A stretch of DNA of 64,000 nt from the NCBI GenBank assembly GCA_030685015.1, contig JAUXWS010000028.1, positions 24,629-88,628 on the forward strand, written 5' to 3'. The notes beneath the pieces are model-generated. The model searched no databases and had not been told where the DNA came from. It saw only the letters and a list, made by a program, of their open reading frames with translations. Positions within the stretch are counted from its first letter, which is position 1. Each line of letters begins with the position of its first letter. This document shows positions 1-8,719 of this stretch, in pieces. Both the position numbers and the translations under genes were made by a program. Origin of the DNA: a bacterium (GTDB lineage: Bacteria; CAIWAD01).

Positions 1-1
1 C

Positions 2-613
2 ATGATCCTGGCCTTTGTCGAAGGGGAAGGCGAGGCACTAGCCGTGCCGCTGTTACTGCGTCGCCTGGTGTGGGAGATGCAGGTTTTCGATGTCCAGATC
101 GGCACCGCCGTGCGTCGCACGAGGGATCGATTGGCCGGCAGGGATGGCTTGCGGGCGACGATGGATCTGGCGCGCAGGATCAAGGATGTCGAGGGCGTCT
201 TGTTGCTGCTGGATGCCGATGATGACTGCCCTGCGGTAGAAGGACCCCGCATCACCGAATGGCTGCGGGATGTGGCGCCGGATGTCAGAAGCGGCCTGGT
301 GATGGCCAATCGTGAGTACGAAGCCTGGTTTCTGGCATCCTGGGAGACCATGACCGAAACGGGCGACCGGGCTCGCCTGATGAATGATCCGGATGTTCCA
401 CGTGATGCCAAGGGTCGGGTTGCGCGTGGCTTGGGCATCCGCTACCACGAGCCATTCGACCAGGTGAGACTTACCAACCTCATCGATTTGCGAGTGGCGG
501 CGCAACGCTCCCGCTCCTTCCGCAAGCTGGTGATGGAGGTGGAGCGGCTGCTCCGCCGATGCGGCCGCCAGCCCATCTCTTTCCTCGGCGAGGTATCCCA
601 TGGCCAAGGCTGA
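2..613 (+). CDS. DUF4276-family Toprim-like protein
   Basis: The 203-residue product fits the DUF4276 pattern. An N-terminal strand carries the acidic VEGEGE motif (residues 6-11). A DADDD motif follows at 71-75, and REYEAWFLA at 104-112 is typical of the family. The glutamate and the DxD pair resemble the metal site of a Toprim fold, so a nuclease-like activity is possible but not shown. Members often sit beside SMC/AAA-type ATPases in defence-like loci; any such partner would lie left of the window. The gene overlaps the next gene by 14 bp, so the two are probably cotranslated. The ATG at position 2 lies right at the window edge, so a slightly longer N-terminus cannot be excluded. Confidence 0.75.
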   Translation: MILAFVEGEGEALAVPLLLRRLVWEMQVFDVQIGTAVRRTRDRLAGRDGLRATMDLARRIKDVEGVLLLLDADDDCPAVEGPRITEWLRDVAPDVRSGLVMANREYEAWFLASWETMTETGDRARLMNDPDVPRDAKGRVARGLGIRYHEPFDQVRLTNLIDLRVAAQRSRSFRKLVMEVERLLRRCGRQPISFLGEVSHGQG

Positions 614-3600
614 CGAACTGCCCCTGCCCATCCAGCCCGTCGCCCAGCCCATCCTCTGCTCGCCCTACCGGGAGCCGGACCAGCACTGGTTCTACGACAC
701 GGCCACGGGCATTCCCTCCCAGCGTCCGGGACGCCGACCGGCGAGCTATTGGTTCAAGACGGAGCGCACGGGCTCCGCCCAGATGGATCTGCTGGCCGAG
801 GAGGAGCGGGACGATCTTCCTTTGGTGAACGCCTTGCGTGACGACGTGCGCCGTTGGAGGCAGTCGGGCTGGGAGGGCGCCTCCGAGACCACCAAGAAAC
901 TGCTGCGGCACTGGTGGCGCGAGGACCGCGGCCGTCGGCTCTTCTTCTGCCAGGTGGAGGCGGTGGAGACGGTCATCTACCTGCGGGAGATCCTCGATCA
1001 AGGGCGCAAGCCCCGTTGGAACACGCGGATCACCCAGGCCGACTACGAGAAACTGTGCCGAGGAGTGAATCCGCGCCCTGACAATTGGCGTGCCCGTGTG
1101 GCCCAGCACCCCAAATTGATCGACCGCCCCCACGAAGCCAGCGCCAAGGACCTGGTCCGCCACGCTTGCAAGATGGCCACGGGCAGCGGCAAGACCGTCG
1201 TGATGGCCATGGTGATCGCCTGGGCCTTCTGCAATCGGGGAGCGAAACCCGGTGATCCTCGCTATCCCCGTCGCGTGCTGGTGGTCTGCCCCAACCTGAC
1301 CATCCGCGAGCGTCTGGCCGTGCTGTCCTGGTCGGACCCGGGCAACTACTACGAGAAGTTCGATCTGGTGCCGGCCAACCTACGCGAGGATCTCGCCAAG
1401 GGGCAGGTGCTGGTGACCAACTGGCACCTGTTCAACGAAACACCGGAGGAGCAGAAAGTCGGCGGTGTGGCGATCAAGCGCCTGGGCCAGGAGACTCCCG
1501 AGGCCTTCGCCCGCAACCGCTTGGGCGACCTGTGGGACGACGAGCCCTTGCTGGTGCTCAACGACGAAGGCCATCATGCCTACCGCCCGGCGCCTGTTCC
1601 GGATGATGCGGATCTGACTGCGGACGAGCGGGCCGACCGCGAGGAGGCCACGGTCTGGGTGGCGGGGTTGGATCGCATCCAGGCCGCCTGCGGCATCGCC
1701 TTCTGTGTGGATCTCTCCGCCACACCCTTCTACATCAAAGGCAGTGGTTATCCGGAGGGTTCACCCTTCCCCTGGATCGTCAGCGATTTCAGCCTGGTGG
1801 ATGCCATCGAGAGCGGCATCACCAAGATCCCCCGCTTGCCGGCGATGGACAACACCGGTCGGCCCGATCCCAAGTACTTCCATCTGTGGGACCACATCAC
1901 CCGCGACCTGAAGGCCGGCGAGCGCTTCACGGGCGGCAAACCCAAACCCGAGGTGGTCTATCGCAAGGCGGAGGACGCCTTGCTGACCTTGGCGGGCGAG
2001 TGGCGGGAGCGGCACGAGCAGATCCTGGGAGCCGCTCCCGGCCAGGATCGCACGCCACCCGTGCTGATCATCGTCTGCGACAACACCCAGATCGCACAGG
2101 AGTTCTTCCGCGTCATTTCCGGGGAGAGTCTGGTGAAGCGGAAGAATGAGGCGGATGAAGATGATCTGGAAGATGAGGAGGATCATGGTAAGGCCCGCCG
2201 GAAGAAGCGGTCAAAGCACATCAAGGCGTACAGTGCGGGACTGAAAGGCTTCGCGGAGTTCTGGAACCGTCCAGGCGTGGATGTGACGATCCGGATTGAC
2301 ACGGAGCTGTTGTCCCAGGCCGAGAGCGACAAGGTGGATGCCACGCGCAAAGAAGCGGCCGAAGCGCTGCGGCGTGTCGTCTCCACCGTGGGTCGCCTCG
2401 GCGAACCGGGGGAGAAGGTCCGCTGCGTGATCAGCGTGAACATGCTCAGCGAAGGTTGGGACGCCAACAATGTGACGCACATCCTGGGCTTGCGTGCCTT
2501 CCGCAGCCAGCTTCTGTGCGAGCAGGTGGTGGGGCGTGGCCTGCGGCGGATGGACTATGAGCCGGATCCTGCCACGGGTCTTCTGACACCCGAGTACGTG
2601 GACATCTTTGGCGTGCCCTTTTCCCTGATCCCCTTCAAGGGCCGCCAGCCAGGAACGGGGGCGCCCCAGGAGGACCGGCCACGGCACGAAGTATTGGCCC
2701 TACCGGAGCGGGCAACCTTTGAGATCCGCTTCCCGAATGTGGAGGGATACGTCGTCGACTTGCGGCGACACGTCATTCGCTGCGACGTGGATCGGGTCGA
2801 GACCACAACATTGGATCCCAATCGCATGGTCAAGGAGGCTTTCGTACGGCCGCAAGTGGGATATCAGGTTGGCTATCCTGGGCAGTACGGCGGCTTCGGG
2901 TTCGAAGGCCGGGATCGTCACGCCTACTATGGCTCCATGCATCCCCAGACCATCGCATTCGAGATTGCCAGGGGGATCGTGTATCAACTGACGACCTCGT
3001 CCTCCGATGGATCAAAGGCCTGCAGCCGCATTGGGCGTGCTGCCCTCTTTCCACAAGTGCTGAACATTGTCGAACAGTATCTGGCCCGCCGGGTTCGATA
3101 CAACGGCATGCATCCTTGCGAAGTCGGCCTGGAAGAGTATGTCTTGGGGATCACCTCCTTGCTGGTGGCTGCCATCGAACCTGATGAATCCGCTGGCGAG
3201 ACACCTCTTCTTCCCCGTTTGAACCGGTACCGGCCATTGGGCAGCACCGCGCAGGTCCATTTCAAGACCGTCAAGCCCGTGGTGGCAACGGTCGCCAGCC
3301 ACATCAATTTCGTCGCCTGTGACACCAGGACCTGGGAGCAGGCGGCAACGGCCCAGTTGGAGGCCTTGGCAATTGGCGGGTGGATCCAGTGCTATGCGCG
3401 GAATGACCACTTGGAGTTCCAGATCCCCTACGACTGGTATGGACATCCACGCAGTTACGAACCGGATTTTCTGGTTCGACTGCCTGATGGCAGGATGTTC
3501 ATCTTAGAGATCAAGGGCCTGCCACATGAAGAGACGGAGGCGAAGCACCAAGCAGCCCAAAGATGGGTGTCAGCAGTCAACCACTTCGGCCAGTTGGGGA

Positions 3601-3674
3601 TGTGGCAGTTCCATGTCTGCTGGGATCCACAACAGCTTCGGGCGGAACTTCAGCAGCTGATCTCATCCTGGTAG
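600..3674 (+). CDS. DEAD/DEAH helicase-nuclease, type III Res-like restriction endonuclease
   Basis: A 1024-residue protein of the type III restriction Res kind; from memory it most resembles the BPTD_3080-type restriction endonucleases. Walker A is MATGSGKT near residues 190-198 and the DExH box is DEGHH near 322. A helicase C-terminal motif-VI stretch around residues 640-650 contains VVGRGLRRM. The C-terminus holds a PD-(D/E)XK nuclease motif, EPDF at about residue 955 followed by LEIKG about 15 residues later. It should unwind or translocate on DNA and cut it. No modification methylase is present, so this is not a complete type III R-M system as seen. It overlaps the DUF4276 gene and ends 14 bp from the convergent mpl gene. 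Confidence 0.85.
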   Translation: MAKADELPLPIQPVAQPILCSPYREPDQHWFYDTATGIPSQRPGRRPASYWFKTERTGSAQMDLLAEEERDDLPLVNALRDDVRRWRQSGWEGASETTKKLLRHWWREDRGRRLFFCQVEAVETVIYLREILDQGRKPRWNTRITQADYEKLCRGVNPRPDNWRARVAQHPKLIDRPHEASAKDLVRHACKMATGSGKTVVMAMVIAWAFCNRGAKPGDPRYPRRVLVVCPNLTIRERLAVLSWSDPGNYYEKFDLVPANLREDLAKGQVLVTNWHLFNETPEEQKVGGVAIKRLGQETPEAFARNRLGDLWDDEPLLVLNDEGHHAYRPAPVPDDADLTADERADREEATVWVAGLDRIQAACGIAFCVDLSATPFYIKGSGYPEGSPFPWIVSDFSLVDAIESGITKIPRLPAMDNTGRPDPKYFHLWDHITRDLKAGERFTGGKPKPEVVYRKAEDALLTLAGEWRERHEQILGAAPGQDRTPPVLIIVCDNTQIAQEFFRVISGESLVKRKNEADEDDLEDEEDHGKARRKKRSKHIKAYSAGLKGFAEFWNRPGVDVTIRIDTELLSQAESDKVDATRKEAAEALRRVVSTVGRLGEPGEKVRCVISVNMLSEGWDANNVTHILGLRAFRSQLLCEQVVGRGLRRMDYEPDPATGLLTPEYVDIFGVPFSLIPFKGRQPGTGAPQEDRPRHEVLALPERATFEIRFPNVEGYVVDLRRHVIRCDVDRVETTTLDPNRMVKEAFVRPQVGYQVGYPGQYGGFGFEGRDRHAYYGSMHPQTIAFEIARGIVYQLTTSSSDGSKACSRIGRAALFPQVLNIVEQYLARRVRYNGMHPCEVGLEEYVLGITSLLVAAIEPDESAGETPLLPRLNRYRPLGSTAQVHFKTVKPVVATVASHINFVACDTRTWEQAATAQLEALAIGGWIQCYARNDHLEFQIPYDWYGHPRSYEPDFLVRLPDGRMFILEIKGLPHEETEAKHQAAQRWVSAVNHFGQLGMWQFHVCWDPQQLRAELQQLISSW

Positions 3675-3688
3675 GGCCGGTCGCCAGA

Positions 3689-5404
3689 TCAGGCCGCAGG
3701 CATGCCTTTCCAATCCTCCAGCAGCCGCTGCCGCAGCCCGCCGAAGGATCCGTTGCTGAAAATGACCCATAAATGGCGCTCCGGCGGGAGGGCGGCCAGG
3801 CGCTCCCAGCCGCTCTCGGGGCATTGACCCGAAAGCAGGGTTCGCAGCATGTCGGCGATGCGGGCCGGGTCGTCCTCCTGGAGGAAGGCAACGCCCCGCT
3901 CACCCAGGTTTCGCCGCGTGGCGGCGAAATCGAAAAGTTCGGTCCGCTCATACTTCCAGGGTCGATGCAGGCCGCCCATCACCACGGCGTCGGCTCCCGA
4001 AAGGCTATCCATCCAGGCCTCCTGCATCACATTGCGCACGCTGGTGTTGGAGCGGGGCTCGACCAGCGCCGTGATCATCCGGTCCGGGTGCTTGTGCCGC
4101 AAGGCGGCGAGCGCCTCCCGCACCGCCGTGGGATGGTGCCCGAAATCGTCATAGAGCAACAAGCCATCCTTGCAGGTGTAGCCGTCCATCCGTCGGGCCG
4201 GGCCTTTGAAGTCCTGCAGCAGCTCCAGCGCCCGCCGCCGGTCGCCGCCGCAGCTGTCCACCACGGCCAGGGCCGCCAGAATGTTGCGGCCATTGTAGGC
4301 GCCGCCCAGTGGGGATCTGACCGACACCTCCATCATGCGATCGGGCTGTCGCAGGCTCGCCCGGCCAAGCGCCGCCGCCTGTCCCCGGGACAGACGCGCC
4401 GCGTCACTCCCCGGAAACAGTGTTGCGCAGCGAGTGGCCAAGTTGTCCATCGGCTCGCTTGTGGCCGCATTTGACTTGGCCAGATCTCGCACCCAGGCGG
4501 GATCTTCGGGCAGGGCGAAGCGGAAGAGACTGCCGGTGGGCAGCGCTTCCTCGCCGAGAAGGCGGTAGGCGCTGTCCGCTGACGCGCCGAAACCCACCAA
4601 AGGGGCCAGACCGCGGGCCGCCGCCGCGACGGCCTCGTCGCTCTCCGCGTTCAGCAAGACCAGCCCGTTCTCCGGCACTTGGTTGACCAGGCGGCGGAAG
4701 GCGGTGCGGATGGCTTCCAGGTCGCTGAAGATGTCGGCGTGGTCGAATTCCACATGATTGATCACCAGCACGCGCGGCCAATAGTGGAAAAACTTGCTGC
4801 GCTTGTCGTAGAAGACGCTGTCGTACTCGTCGCCCTCGCTGACAAAGGGTGCTCCTTCCGCCCCGATGGGGCGCAGGCTCTCCCCCAGCCCCCCCGGCCG
4901 TCCCCCGATGAACCAGCCGGGCTGCAGCCCCAGCTGCTCCAGCAGCCAGGCCGCCAGGTTGGCCGTGGTCGTCTTGCCGTGGGTGCCGCTGATCACGACG
5001 GATCTGGCGCCGGGCAGGAACTCGTGGCGAAGCACCTCCGGCAGCGAGGTGAGGGGACAGCCCAGGGCCAGGGCCTCCTCCAACTCCGGATTGCCCCGCG
5101 GTATGGCGTTGCCCACCACCACGCGCAGCTCCGGATGCCGCTCCCGCCAAGCCCGGACGCGACCCCGGGCATAGCCCTCCTCCCACGTCACGCCCGCCTC
5201 GCGCAGCATGTCGGACATGGGCGGATAGATTCCCTGGTCCGAGCCGCCCACGGTCTGGCCCATCCGCCGGAGGCAGATGGCCAGCGCCCCCATCGCCACG
5301 CCGCCCACGCCGATGATCCAGGTCGCGCCCCCGCTGTTCCGGGCCCTTGGCCCGTTCTGCCGGGCCTTCGGCCCGGCCTTGCGGGCGCCATCCTGTTGTT
5401 GCAT
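3689..5404 (-). CDS. mpl: UDP-N-acetylmuramate:L-alanyl-gamma-D-glutamyl-meso-diaminopimelate ligase
   Basis: Mur-ligase family enzyme of 571 residues that reattaches the recycled murein tripeptide to UDP-MurNAc in the cytoplasm. The ATP loop GTHGKTTT is at residues 140-147. The segment VVVGNAIPRGNPELEEAL (about 95-112) is the Mpl-type version of this region and separates it from MurC. Mur central and C-terminal domains follow, ending near residue 565. The first ~25 residues (rich in K, R, P and G) are longer than the usual Mpl start and are encoded by GC palindromes at 5340-5377, so the true start may be internal, close to the GATWIIGVGG strand. It is divergent from the response-regulator run. 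Presence of mpl implies a meso-DAP peptidoglycan. Confidence 0.9.
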   Translation of the reverse strand: MQQQDGARKAGPKARQNGPRARNSGGATWIIGVGGVAMGALAICLRRMGQTVGGSDQGIYPPMSDMLREAGVTWEEGYARGRVRAWRERHPELRVVVGNAIPRGNPELEEALALGCPLTSLPEVLRHEFLPGARSVVISGTHGKTTTANLAAWLLEQLGLQPGWFIGGRPGGLGESLRPIGAEGAPFVSEGDEYDSVFYDKRSKFFHYWPRVLVINHVEFDHADIFSDLEAIRTAFRRLVNQVPENGLVLLNAESDEAVAAAARGLAPLVGFGASADSAYRLLGEEALPTGSLFRFALPEDPAWVRDLAKSNAATSEPMDNLATRCATLFPGSDAARLSRGQAAALGRASLRQPDRMMEVSVRSPLGGAYNGRNILAALAVVDSCGGDRRRALELLQDFKGPARRMDGYTCKDGLLLYDDFGHHPTAVREALAALRHKHPDRMITALVEPRSNTSVRNVMQEAWMDSLSGADAVVMGGLHRPWKYERTELFDFAATRRNLGERGVAFLQEDDPARIADMLRTLLSGQCPESGWERLAALPPERHLWVIFSNGSFGGLRQRLLEDWKGMPAA

Positions 5405-5457
5405 AATCGCGTCCTCTTCAGCTTATTCAGCACGGCATGTGGCCAGTGGAGGTGATC

Positions 5458-5838
5458 GTGAGCGACAGCCGGAATATCCTGATCGTCGATGACAACGCGG
5501 ACCAGTGCGACATCCTGGCCAACCTGGTGGCGGAGATCGGCCACAAGGCCTATACGGCGACCGATGGTCAGATGGCCCTCCAGGTGTTTCAGGAGCGATC
5601 CATCGACTTGGTGATCACCGACATCAAGATGCCCCGGATGGACGGCATGACCCTGCTGGAGCGCATCCGCCAGCTGGATCCGGCCGTCCGCGTCATCGTC
5701 ATCACCGGTTTCCCCTCGTCCGAGACCATCCTGCGCACCATCGAGAACGACGGCTACACCTACCTGGTCAAGCCCGTCAAGCTCAAGTCCATGGCCACGC
5801 TCATCGAGAAGGCGTTCAGCGACCCCATCGAAGGCTGA
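5458..5838 (+). CDS. CheY-like single-domain response regulator
   Basis: A receiver domain with no output domain, 126 residues from the chosen GTG. The acidic pocket VDD is at residues 10-12, the phosphoacceptor aspartate in VITDIKMP at 55, the switch threonine in VITGF at 83, and the lysine in LVKP at 105. I chose GTG 5458 because GGAGG at 5448-5452 sits five bases upstream; an in-frame ATG at 5437 is the alternative. It is the first gene of a plus-strand run leading into prenyl synthase and PTS genes, with only 6 bp to the next start. The partner kinase is not in the window. Function could be protein-protein signalling; the target is unknown. Confidence 0.88.
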   Translation: MSDSRNILIVDDNADQCDILANLVAEIGHKAYTATDGQMALQVFQERSIDLVITDIKMPRMDGMTLLERIRQLDPAVRVIVITGFPSSETILRTIENDGYTYLVKPVKLKSMATLIEKAFSDPIEG

Positions 5839-5844
5839 GCCCGT

Positions 5845-6810
5845 GTGAGCGCGCCTTTCCAAGACCTGCGCGAAGCCATCGACCGGCACATCGAGGCGGT
5901 GGTCGATTCCTGTCCCTACCCGGCCTCCCTCTACGATCCCATCCGCTATGTCATGCGGGTCGGCGGCAAACGCGTGCGGCCCCTGCTCGTGCTGCTCTCG
6001 GCGCGCAGCCTGGGCGCGGCCGAAGGGTCCATCCTGGACCTGGCCGCGGCGGTGGAGCTGCTCCACACCTTCACCCTGGTGCATGACGACATCATGGACC
6101 GGGACGACATGCGGCGCGGGCACCCCACCATCCATGCCCGCTGGGACGAAGGGACGGCCATCCTCGCCGGCGACGCCCTCATCGGCCTCGCCTACCGCTG
6201 CCTCAGCCGCCAGGATGGCCAGCGCATGGGCGAGATGATCCGCACCTTCACCGACGCCGTGGTGGAGGTCTGCGAGGGACAGGCCCTGGACAAGGAGTTC
6301 GAGGGTCGCCTGGACGTGACGCTGGGCGACTACGAGGACATGATCGCCCGCAAGACGGGCCGCCTCATCAGCATGTCCGCCCGCATCGGGGCGCTGGCCG
6401 GTGATGGCGACGAGGGGCAGGTGGCGGCGCTCGAACACTTCGGCGCCTGCCTGGGCAAGGCCTTCCAGATCCAGGACGACCTGCTCGACTACTTCTCGTC
6501 GACGGAGGAGCTGGGCAAAGCCGTGGGCTCGGATCTGGCCATGCGCAAGGTGACCTATTCCACCCTCAAGGGCCGCGAACTGCTGACCGGGCCGGCCGCC
6601 CGGCGCCTGGAGGAAGTGCTGCAAGGCGGCGCCGCGGGGGTGGGCGAGATCCGCCCCCTGCTGCTGGCCGGCGGCGTGCCGGAGGCGGGACGCCGGGATG
6701 TGGAGCAGCTGGCCGCCCAGGCCCGCGCGGCCCTGGCCGAAGTCCTCCCCCCCGAGCACCGGATCGAGCTGGAGCGCTACGCCCAATGGATCCTGCACCG
6801 GACCCATTGA
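5845..6810 (+). CDS. Short-chain polyprenyl diphosphate synthase (FPP/GGPP type)
   Basis: Trans-isoprenyl diphosphate synthase, 321 residues, GTG start. GGKRVRP at 40-46, the first aspartate-rich motif DDIMD at 81-85 and the second motif QIQDDLLDYF near 208-217 are all intact. The first motif has the DDxxD spacing without the two-residue insertion of bacterial type II FPP synthases. The fifth residue before it is phenylalanine (76). By the known chain-length rules this favours a short product such as GGPP or FPP over a long-chain quinone tail; that is inference. It lies 6 bp after the response regulator and 10 bp before the PTS EIIC gene, so it is probably in the same transcript although the pathways are unrelated. 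Confidence 0.88.
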   Translation: MSAPFQDLREAIDRHIEAVVDSCPYPASLYDPIRYVMRVGGKRVRPLLVLLSARSLGAAEGSILDLAAAVELLHTFTLVHDDIMDRDDMRRGHPTIHARWDEGTAILAGDALIGLAYRCLSRQDGQRMGEMIRTFTDAVVEVCEGQALDKEFEGRLDVTLGDYEDMIARKTGRLISMSARIGALAGDGDEGQVAALEHFGACLGKAFQIQDDLLDYFSSTEELGKAVGSDLAMRKVTYSTLKGRELLTGPAARRLEEVLQGGAAGVGEIRPLLLAGGVPEAGRRDVEQLAAQARAALAEVLPPEHRIELERYAQWILHRTH

Positions 6811-6820
6811 GGGGAGCCTC

Positions 6821-7534
6821 ATGACCCTCTCCCTCGCCCTCCTCATCTGCATCCTGCTCTATTTGGATTCCTGGCCTGTGGGGCAATTCCTGCTCGGCCG
6901 GCCTGTCCTGCTGCTGCCCCTCCTCGGGCTGGCCTGCGGCTTCCCCCTTGCCGGCCTCTGGCTCGGTCTCGTGCTGGAGCTGCTGGCCGTGCGCAGCCTG
7001 CCCATGGGCAGCTCCCTGCCGCCCGAACCGGGGCTGGCCGGAGCCTGGAGCCTCTTGTCCCTGGGTCTGGGACCGCAGCCCTTCCTCGCCCGCCTGCCGG
7101 CGGAGGAGGGGATGCTCCTCGCCCTCCTCCTCGCCCTCCCCCTGTGCTGGATCGCACCCTGGTTGACGGAGGCGCAGCGCCGCCTCAACGGGAGACTCTG
7201 GCGTCCGCTTTTCCAAGGGGCGGTGCTCGCCGGGAATGCTCCCCGCTGCGGCCGCTTGATGGGGGCGGTGATGGGACAGACCGTACTGCTCGCCGGACTT
7301 GCCTCGACCCTGATGCTGCTGGCGCTTCCCGTCCTTGGCGCCTGGCTGGAGCCGCTGGCGGGCCGCCTCGCCGCCGGTCGCCTGGCCGGCCTCCTGCCCT
7401 TGCCCTGGGCCCTCCTGGCCGTGGCCCTGGGAGGTCTCTGGCGCCATGTCGGCGGACGCCGGGGCAGCCGATTTCTTTGGTCGGGCGCTGCCATCGGTCT
7501 GGCCTTGGCCTGGCTGGGCGGGATCCTGCCATGA
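6821..7534 (+). CDS. PTS mannose-family EIIC component
   Basis: Very hydrophobic 237-residue membrane protein with several predicted helices (about residues 2-50, 95-112, 145-170, 190-205, 215-235). Sequence and position fit EIIC of the mannose/fructose/sorbose (Man) family, the sugar-translocating subunit. The ATG is followed immediately by a hydrophobic helix. Its stop overlaps the EIID start as ATGA (7531-7534), typical of translational coupling between IIC and IID. On its own the family assignment is weak because the sequence is divergent; the adjacent EIID, HPr and EI genes make it firm. Confidence 0.8.
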   Translation: MTLSLALLICILLYLDSWPVGQFLLGRPVLLLPLLGLACGFPLAGLWLGLVLELLAVRSLPMGSSLPPEPGLAGAWSLLSLGLGPQPFLARLPAEEGMLLALLLALPLCWIAPWLTEAQRRLNGRLWRPLFQGAVLAGNAPRCGRLMGAVMGQTVLLAGLASTLMLLALPVLGAWLEPLAGRLAAGRLAGLLPLPWALLAVALGGLWRHVGGRRGSRFLWSGAAIGLALAWLGGILP

Positions 7535-8271
7535 ACGCCCCCGGCCCCTTCCCGATCCTGCGCATCTTCCTGCGCAGCATGCTCATCCAGGGCGCCTGGA
7601 ACTACCGCGGCATGCAGCACCTGGGCTTCCTTTGGGCCCAGTTGCCCGCCCTGCCCCGGGCGGAGGCCGCCCGGCGCCAGGCCTTGGGGCGCGCCTTCGA
7701 GTTCTACAATGCCCATCCTTACCTTTGCGGCTACTTGCTGGGCGCCGCCGCCCGCCTGGAGGAAGAGGGACAGGGCGAGGCCCTGGCCCGGCTCAAGCGG
7801 GCGGCCATTCCGCCCCTGGGGGCCGTGGGTGACCGCTTGTTCTGGGCGGGGTTGAAGCCGTTGAGCGGTGTGCTGGCCGTGCTGGCCCTGCTGCCGGCCG
7901 CCCGCCATCCGGGTGGAAGCCTCCTGCTCGCGCTGGGGGTGGGAGCCGCGCTGCTGGCCACCGCGGCCTACAACTGGGCCCACCTCGCCTGGCGCTGGCG
8001 CGCCCTGCGGGAGGGCCACCGCCTGGGACTGGGCGTGTCGGCCGCCATTCGCGCCCTGGCCTCCCACCCGCTGGTGGCGGGCAGCTCCACCGCCCTGGCC
8101 CTGGCGGCCGGTCTGGCCCTGCCCATGGCCTTGCCCTGGGCCGCCGGCGCCGGCGACCAGGCGGGCACCGGCCTCTTTTTCGTGGTTGCCCTGGCCAGCT
8201 GGCAGCTGCCGGCCAGGTCCTGGACGCTTCCCCTGCTTCTGGTGGCACTCCTGGCCGCCTGGACCCTGTGA
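7531..8271 (+). CDS. PTS mannose-family EIID component
   Basis: A 246-residue protein with the EIID N-terminal signature: ILRIFLRSMLIQGAWNYRG followed by MQHLGF (residues 8-32), then FEFYNAHPYLCGYLLGAA (about 53-70), a known EIID-like motif. Hydrophobic helices follow in the C-terminal half. EIID works with EIIC to form the membrane channel of Man-type sugar permeases, a split found only in this PTS family. The ATG is embedded in the EIIC stop. The usual EIIA and EIIB partners are not encoded in the window. Confidence 0.85.
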   Translation: MNAPGPFPILRIFLRSMLIQGAWNYRGMQHLGFLWAQLPALPRAEAARRQALGRAFEFYNAHPYLCGYLLGAAARLEEEGQGEALARLKRAAIPPLGAVGDRLFWAGLKPLSGVLAVLALLPAARHPGGSLLLALGVGAALLATAAYNWAHLAWRWRALREGHRLGLGVSAAIRALASHPLVAGSSTALALAAGLALPMALPWAAGAGDQAGTGLFFVVALASWQLPARSWTLPLLLVALLAAWTL

Positions 8272-8304
8272 CATGTTGCCTGAAGGGATGGGAATGGGGA
8301 GGAC

Positions 8305-8571
8305 ATGCTGACCCGCGACCTGCAAGTCATCAACGAGCTGGGCATCCATGCCCGGCCGGCCCAGCACATCGTCAAAATCGCCTCGCGCTACCGGGCCGAG
8401 CTCTTCCTGGTGAAGGACGGCCACCGCATCAACGCCAAATCGATCATGGGCGTGCTCATGCTGGCCGCCGAGCAGGGCTCCACCGTGCGCCTCGAGGCCG
8501 AGGGCGAGGGGGCCGAGGATCTTCTGCGCGAGATCGAGCAGCTCTTCGCCGACCGCTTCCACGAAGATTAG
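8305..8571 (+). CDS. ptsH: Phosphocarrier protein HPr
   Basis: Complete 88-residue HPr. The phosphorylated histidine is His15 in GIHARPA and the regulatory serine is Ser46 in NAKSIMGVLML, so both the EI-dependent site and the HPr-kinase site are present. It shuttles phosphate from EI to EIIA/EIIB proteins in the cytoplasm. GGGGAGG lies just upstream of the ATG. The conserved Ser46 context suggests that an HPr kinase/phosphorylase may exist elsewhere in the genome. It is separated from ptsI by about 150 bp of stacked hairpins. Confidence 0.95.
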   Translation: MLTRDLQVINELGIHARPAQHIVKIASRYRAELFLVKDGHRINAKSIMGVLMLAAEQGSTVRLEAEGEGAEDLLREIEQLFADRFHED

Positions 8572-8583
8572 TGGACTGATTGG

Positions 8584-8652
8584 GCCCAATCCGCAAGCGG
8601 ATTGGGCTTGGCCGAAGCGAAGCTTCGGCAGGAAGCATGGCCTAAGCCATGC
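8584..8652. repeat. Three consecutive perfect hairpins between ptsH and ptsI
   Basis: Three inverted repeats lie in a row: 8584-8607 (11-bp stem GCCCAATCCGC, loop AA), 8611-8629 (8-bp stem GCCGAAGC, loop GAA) and 8635-8652 (7-bp stem GCATGGC, loop CTAA). None is followed by a clear T-run, so they look more like mRNA-stability or attenuating structures, or a repetitive palindromic element, than simple terminators. Confidence 0.8.
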
Positions 8653-8719
8653 GACGACCGCCAAGTGGCCAAGTCCGACAGGCTGCTGGCGCCGCCGGCC
8701 CACAACAGCAGGGGACATC

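Noticed and set aside
3689-5404. Alternative assignment as murC
   Set aside because: The VGNAxxRGNPELE block and overall length fit Mpl rather than MurC.
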